DNA of 64,000 nt, from positions 33,514,001-33,578,000 of the forward strand of contig CP142460.1 in assembly GCA_038049695.1 (NCBI GenBank), read 5' to 3'. The notes under the pieces were generated by a model. The model searched no databases and was not told where the DNA came from. It was given only the letters and a program-made list of their open reading frames with translations. The position numbers were made by a program, and so were the translations under genes. Positions within the stretch are counted from its first letter, which is position 1. Each line of letters begins with the position of its first letter. Positions 58,781 through 64,000 of this stretch are shown piece by piece. The stretch comes from Cinnamomum chago (lineage: Eukaryota > Streptophyta > Magnoliopsida > Laurales > Lauraceae).

Positions 58781-59091
58781 CAGCCTACAGTACTTGTTTT
58801 CTCAAAAGGAACTGAACATGAGGCAGAGAAGATGGATGTAATACGTTAAGGATTATGATTTTCCAATCAAGTATCACTCAGGGAAAGCTAATGTAGTCGC
58901 TGATGCATTGAGCAGGAAATCAGTAGGCCTGGCAAATCTAAGTGGCACTTGTATTTTTTAGCAATTTGAAGAATTAAGTATAGATCTACAACCACTAAGG
59001 AAGGGTGTATTGTTAGCTAACATGTCAGTATCCGAGCCTTCCTTCATTCAGAAGATCAAGGATAGTTAATTGCAAGATCCAGAGTTGGCCA
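58781..59091 (+). pseudogene. Ty3/gypsy pol relic, part 2 (end of RNase H and start of the integrase side)
   Basis: It continues part 1 once the inserted Sirevirus and one copy of CACCG are set aside. Residues such as SLQYLFSQKELNMRQRRW and the chromovirus-like YHSGKANVVADALSRKS are readable. A TAG near 58959 and a TAA near 59068 show decay. It is cut at 59091 by LTR iv and should resume beyond the window. Confidence 0.85.
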
Positions 59092-59507
59092 TGTCGAGAC
59101 CCCGGATCGGGCCCACGGGACTAATCCGGGATCGGGACTAATTGTGGTGTGGTCAATGAATGGTTTGTTAGTTCTATGTAGTTTGCAATTTGATGGTCAA
59201 CACATGCATTCATTTTCATCACATCACCTAATCTCTATATTGCATTTTAATTTATTGAAAATTAACCCTATCTTGTTTTATTCAAAATCCCTTTGGTTGA
59301 TTTCATTTTGTGTCAAAATGTTATTTTATTTGGCCTAGAAATCTTTTTATTTTCTGTGTTAATCCTTGTTCCAAAGATTTTCTAGTCAAAACTTTCAGAT
59401 TTTCTGACTGTTTTTGCTGTCACTCAGCCTGTCAGTCAGGTGTCTGCTAACCGACAAGTGAACCGAGGTCAACCGAGCGTGTGTCGGTTCCATTTCCAGC
59501 AAGCTGT

Positions 59508-59744
59508 TTTTCTGTCGGTCAGCCTGTCGGTCGACCGAAGCTGTTTCAGTACCTGACCGAACTTTGTGTCGGTTCCATTTCCAGAGTGCGTGTTTTCAGT
59601 TCTTTTTTCTCTGTCGGTCAGGTGTTGGTCGACCGAATGAGTCTCATTGAACCGACAAGATAATTGTTTCAAAAATTTATGATCGTTGTTATTTGACCAT
59701 TGGGGCTCGGTCGACTGAACCCTCCTTGTCGGTCGACCGACAAG
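59508..59744 (+). promoter_or_regulatory. Palindrome cluster in the Sirevirus solo LTR
   Basis: Several TCGGTCGACCGA cores occur, the best being CTTGTCGGTCGACCGACAAG at 59725-59744, a perfect 20-bp palindrome. It is followed by CCGTTGGACTTTG, the counterpart of the CCGTTGGG block before the TATA boxes of the other LTRs. Only a weak TATA-like TTATTTAAG follows. Confidence 0.7.
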
Positions 59745-60589
59745 AGATCCGTTGGACTTTGTTTTCCTTATTTAAGAAGAACTCTCCTTGTTTTGTGTGA
59801 GACCTTTTAGAGAGTCTTCTTGGAGACCAATCTTGGGAGTTTTTCCTTTAAACATTTTTCAAACCCAAGATCAAGTTTAATACAAGGGAGCAAGGGAAAC
59901 ATCTTGAAGAGACAAAGCTTGATTTCATAAGTTAAACATCTTAGTAAGCTTTGCTTTTCTCATTCGTTACATGCTAATGTATCTTATTGAAAAATTTCTT
60001 GTAGCATGCTAACTTTGATGTGTTGAATCCTCTATATTATCTTTGATTTATTCTTTATAGGATTCATCAATTAGTCTCATACCAAGTCATTGCCTTCTTA
60101 TATAAATCATGCTTACTTCAACTTTCTTGTTTTCATTTGATGCATGATTACTCTACTTGGTTGAGTCTTTAACTAGTTGTTTTGACTTTATGATCTCATA
60201 GTAAATCTTTAAGTTGTGAAAACATATTTGCTCTCTTATTACATGTTCCTCTTGATTTAAATTTTCATACAACTTGCAATTCTTGCTTATTGAAATCTTT
60301 ACAAGTTGTCTTTTGAAAAAGAACATGTGATTTGCAATACAACTTCAATCTAATCATTTCTGTTCTTTAAACTTTGAATTGCTTTGAGTACATATCATTT
60401 GTTCCTTACTTCAACTTTGATTGAAGTTTACACACATACATCATGTGCATTCATCTTTGCATTACATAGAGTATTGTATGAGTTTACTTTACACTTTCAT
60501 ATCCACCTATTTTAGAGGCATTGTATTTGAGCTTAAATTGTATCTCTTAGAGTGTTTGTAAAGACTCTTTCTTTGAGAAATCTTCACTT

Positions 60590-60729
60590 GTAAAGGTTAT
60601 TGCTAAACCTTAGAAAAACATAGTGTATAGGTTATTGCTTAGCCTTAGAAAAGCATAGTGTATAGGTTATTGCTTAGCCTTAGAAAAGCATATTGTAAAG
60701 GTTATTACTTAGCCTATTGAAAAGCATAG
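60590..60729 (+). repeat. Four-copy hairpin-forming minisatellite
   Basis: AGGTTATTGCTTAGCC followed by TTAGAAAAGCATA repeats four times with a period of about 36 bp. Units 2 and 3 are nearly identical. Confidence 0.85.
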
Positions 60730-62237
60730 TTAGTGGAAATCCGGTGGGATGTTGGATCACAACCCGGTAGTGGATGTGGGCTTTGAGGCCGAACCACTAT
60801 AAATCTTTGTGTGATGGTGCATGCTTTGTGGTGATTGCTTTTAGCTTCCGCATTTATTTTGTTAATCATCACTAGTGACTAATTGATTTAAAGAAGTTAA
60901 AATTGGTCACTAATTTGAAGCTTGCCCTATTCACCCCCCTCTAGGGTTCGGATCCCGGACTTACATGGTTAACATGAAGAGTGTGTCAACAAGGTGCACA
61001 CACTTATTTAATTTCCCACAGGTGTACGCAGTGAGGATATCACAACCATATATGAACATTTCTATTAAGTGCGGAAGCGTGTAGCAAATCAAATATTCAA
61101 TCCATCTCTAGTAATAAAGATAATAACACAAGTATAGTACTGCATCAGAATGAGCAATGATCATTAGCATGTTACCCAAAAGTAAGTTAAAGTTTATACA
61201 AAGATCATTTAATTACATTTCCCAAAAATAGAGGCCAACAAAGGCCAATATAAACAAAATACCAATCCCCAAAAGAATGGTTAAAAGTTTTCCCAAAATG
61301 TTATCTCTCTCTAGCAATCCAATGTCTAAATGAGATCATCAGCATGCCACTCGACTAGGCGTTGCGGTTCACCGATCGCATCCTCAAGCTCCGTCTCGGG
61401 ATGGACAATGTTCTGACCTGAGTACCAAAGAGTGGGTCAAACACGACGGTTTGGCAAATGAGTAAAATACAATGACAGTATAATAATAAATGAATTTACC
61501 TTCAAAAGCATTTAAACCTGTTTAAATAATAATTTCTATAAACATGATAAAATATTTATTAGAATACCAGTAGGCATTGTAAAACATTTAAAGGTAACCA
61601 AGGAATCGGGAAACAAGCAAGATGGCAACCACGCGAAGCTAAGTCCTCTATCACTAAAGTGACAGAGCAATAATTAGGCACCGATCTCAGTCACTCGAGG
61701 TGAGGAGAAACAATGGATCTTATAAATACATATACATATACTATACATGACCACGGTAGCGAGCCGGGCATCGGGAACCACAGTAGCAATCTGCGGCATC
61801 GGGACAAGACCACGGTAATAACCGGGTAGCGGGATCCAAACTGCAGCTGGCGGGACAAGAGGGGGATCTCCAAGTCGGTGGATCAAACCAACAGGGTTAT
61901 CCAAGCTTAGTGGTGCCGACTCATAGGTCAAATGACAAGATTAAAACATGTATGAAATACATCGATTGCAAGTACATAAATAAACGAGACCAAGGGGGGT
62001 GCTTAAAAGCACAACTGTCACTTCATGTCGGGCAATGCATTTCGAGGCTAGCAATTAATACAAGTACAATTTCAATGCTTTCGGGAATAATAAATCATGT
62101 AGTATAAATCTCGGGAACAATGAAATACAATAAACAATTGAAATTTGGGGTAAAGTATCGGTTCAAGATTTATTTGAAGTGAATAGCGATCCCGTATGTT
62201 GATCTAATAACAATTTGGTACTCTTTGCGTTTGGGGA

Positions 62238-62256
62238 CATTCCGGGCTCCTTATAC
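62238..62256 (-). promoter_or_regulatory. Putative TATA box and conserved motif of LTR iv
   Basis: The minus strand reads GTGTATAAGGAGCCCGGAATG (first base at about 62258), the same motif as in LTR iii and, weakened, in the array. Confidence 0.45.
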
Positions 62257-62430
62257 ACTTTGAATTTTCAAAACTTCAAATGAATTCTTCGTGATGTGGT
62301 TTTTTTCTCAAATGGCCTCATACATTGCTTAGTAAATCCCCCTGACATAGAGGGGTTCTCAATGAATAGTCCCAAAACATTTAAACAACTCATCACTGTC
62401 CCAAACATAGCCTTTGACCGACAAAACTCA

Positions 62431-62710
62431 TCGCTCGAGCGAATCGGAGAGTTCGCTTGAGCGAGGAGCTCTCTGGAATGGTTGTCTAGGTGGGTTCAGT
62501 CGAGCGAAGTTGAGGTCGCTCGAGTGAACTCATCCAGTAGCTGGTTGGCTCGAGCGAAGTATTGGTTCGCTCGAACTAACCACTCTCTGGAACGAGTTCT
62601 GGGAGGTTCGCTCGAGCGACCAAGGGGTCCGCTCGAGCGAACTGCCTACTGGAATGCTCCGAACCCTTTTCTGGACACTTCGCTTGAGCAAAGTGTCATG
62701 TTCGAGCGAA
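62431..62710 (-). promoter_or_regulatory. TCGA-palindrome cluster in LTR iv (largest)
   Basis: About ten full or partial TCGCTCGAGCGA units lie in 280 bp, more than in LTR iii or the array LTR. They are separated by short spacers such as CTCTCTGGAA and CTACTGGAATGCTCC. The cluster expanded relative to the other members. Confidence 0.65.
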
Positions 62711-64000
62711 CTGTCCAGAAACTGATTTCGGGACAGTTATTCTCCTCTCTTTCTTTTACCTTTTCAATCCTTTTTGGCTCCTTTGTATACACCAAGAGAG
62801 GGGGTTCAAAACTCCATCCAAATCAACATAAATTTCTAACAAAACCCATTCTAACCTCCTCCAACAATATCACATCCATAAACAAGGAAAAGAGGGAAGG
62901 AAACCACTACACACAAGAGTACATTTGAGATGAAACAAGAGAATATTGGATGCCATGAACCAAAACATTTCTATGACAATAAATGCACTATCAAGGCTCT
63001 TTCTTGAACATTTATTTCAAGTCAATGCAATAAATAAGCATGGGTGGAAAATAACAAAACCAATCACATTTCTTATAAAACCATTGAAAACTCATAAAAG
63101 ATCAAATCATCCACTTGCCTTGGGTCCAAGCTAAAAAATAATAAACTCTAACACCCCTCTAAGCCAAGAATCCAAGCTATAGCAAAATTCCCCAAAGGCA
63201 AACCCTAAAATGGGCCAAAACAAGAAATAGAAAGGGGAACTTTACAATAATGAGAATGGAACCTCTTCAAGATCAAGGAAACACAAATCTAAGAGATGGG
63301 GAAGGTGCTTACTTGTAGGTTCTCTAAATGGGTAAGGTGAGCTCAAAGAGAGTCTTGGAATGAGGAGTTTTCTCTAAAAAGGATATCAATGGAGAGCTTT
63401 GGTGATGAGGAAGAAGATGATGACAAGCATCATCCCTAAAGCAAAGGTTTGGTAGTGGATTGGGAGATGGAAAGCAAGAAAAGAGAGAAAAGGGGGAAGC
63501 CCTAGTTTGAGAGATTGTAGTTTGCTAGTTAAAAAATAGAGAAATGAGGAAGAAGAGTTCTCTTATAAGCAAATGGGGAGCGGGCTCCACTACTAATAAT
63601 CTAATTGGGCTAAAATCATGGCTTTTAGGGCTTCTAATGAATTCGACGAAGAAGAGAAAAGTGATCGTCGAAATATCTAGTTTCCAAAAAGTATATGTTT
63701 CGCGGGTTTCGGGGATATCAAGTTTTGGGTACATATTTAGTGTGAAAAGACTGTTTTGCCCTCAATGCTAGGACAATCGGTTTTTGGGATTTTCAAACGG
63801 GTACGGGACCAACATAAAAGTTATAGGGATTAACAATAAAAATAAAACGGGATTAAAACAATGAATGCAAGAATCTCCGATAAATCCCCAAGCACATGCA
63901 AGGTCATAAAAAGGAACCCCCAAAGGGCCCCACTAATTAATAAGCAATCAAAATTCCACAAAGCTATATCAAAATCTATTCTATTCCCAACTTAACCAAA

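Larger units (their letters stand above)
59166..60965 (+). mobile_element. Sirevirus solo LTR
   Basis: It is 1800 bp from TGTTAGTTCTATG to CCCGGACTTACA with a perfect TGGTT duplication (59161-59165 and 60966-60970). No PBS or PPT is attached. It has the same design as the LTRs at 39295 and 42043: TCGA palindromes, a four-unit hairpin minisatellite at 60590-60729 and a CCTATTCACCCCCC/TCTAG terminus. Confidence 0.9.
59092..64000 (-). mobile_element. LTR iv, diverged relative of the array LTR, split and cut by the window end
   Basis: It starts TGTCGAGACCCCGG like solo LTR iii and is collinear with it to the window end. By comparison with iii about 80 bp are missing. It is interrupted by a Sirevirus solo LTR at 59166-60965. 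The left flank GGCCA (59087-59091) should be repeated after its right end if it is a solo LTR. Landmarks: the AAGCTTAG/AAACTGCAGCTG block near 61830-61910, the TATA-like motif near 62238-62256, palindromes 62431-62710 and the stem-loop near 63641. No gene is seen. Confidence 0.85.

Overview
This window is repetitive plant DNA. I see no host gene, rRNA, tRNA or CRISPR array. Everything I can identify is LTR retrotransposon: Ty1/copia elements of the Sirevirus type, a Ty3/gypsy pol relic, solo LTRs, and non-autonomous long-LTR elements whose ends resemble Tekay/Del-type chromoviruses. Initiator-Met-tRNA primer sites (TGGTATCAGAGC), 5-bp target duplications and the nesting style point to a retrotransposon-rich angiosperm. 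The species cannot be fixed from this sequence.

Region 1 (1-25328) is a head-to-tail array of one non-autonomous element. LTRs of about 4.13 kb alternate with 1840-bp internal domains that carry a primer binding site and a polypurine tract but no recognisable gag or pol. The order is LTR1 (cut by the window edge), internal 1, LTR2, internal 2, LTR3, internal 3, LTR4, internal 4, LTR5. The period is 5967-5981 bp and copies are nearly identical. The right end is a normal LTR end abutting a fragment of another LTR family.

Region 2 (25329-37120) is a nest of LTRs. An LTR called family C here (25711-26434, 32878-32904, 35796-36195) is split by two reverse-oriented relatives of the array LTR: solo LTR ii (26435-32872, TSD ATCAG) and solo LTR iii (32905-35790, TSD GTACG). 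Solo LTR ii is itself split by solo LTR B1 (28579-32029, TSD CTTGC), which is split by B2 of the same family. A second, inverted family C copy lies at 36387 to about 37120.

Region 3 (37120-59091) begins with the 3' end of a truncated Sirevirus (3' LTR 39295-41202), followed by a decayed Ty3/gypsy pol fragment (41203-42042, resuming 58781-59091). That fragment is split by a full-length but coding-defective Sirevirus (42043-58775, TSD CACCG). Inside its pol sits a young, apparently intact Sirevirus (46804-54936, TSD CTATG) with one 1648-codon gag-pol frame at 48247-53193, the only clearly functional gene in the window.

Region 4 (59092-64000) is another reverse-oriented relative of the array LTR (LTR iv), cut by the window end and split by a Sirevirus solo LTR (59166-60965, TSD TGGTT).

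The intact inner element could supply Gag, protease, integrase, reverse transcriptase and RNase H to its own kind and perhaps to defective Sireviruses. The array element would need proteins from an autonomous gypsy element not seen here. LTRs of both superfamilies carry clusters of TCGA-centred perfect palindromes upstream of TATA-like sequences, which is the most striking non-coding pattern here.
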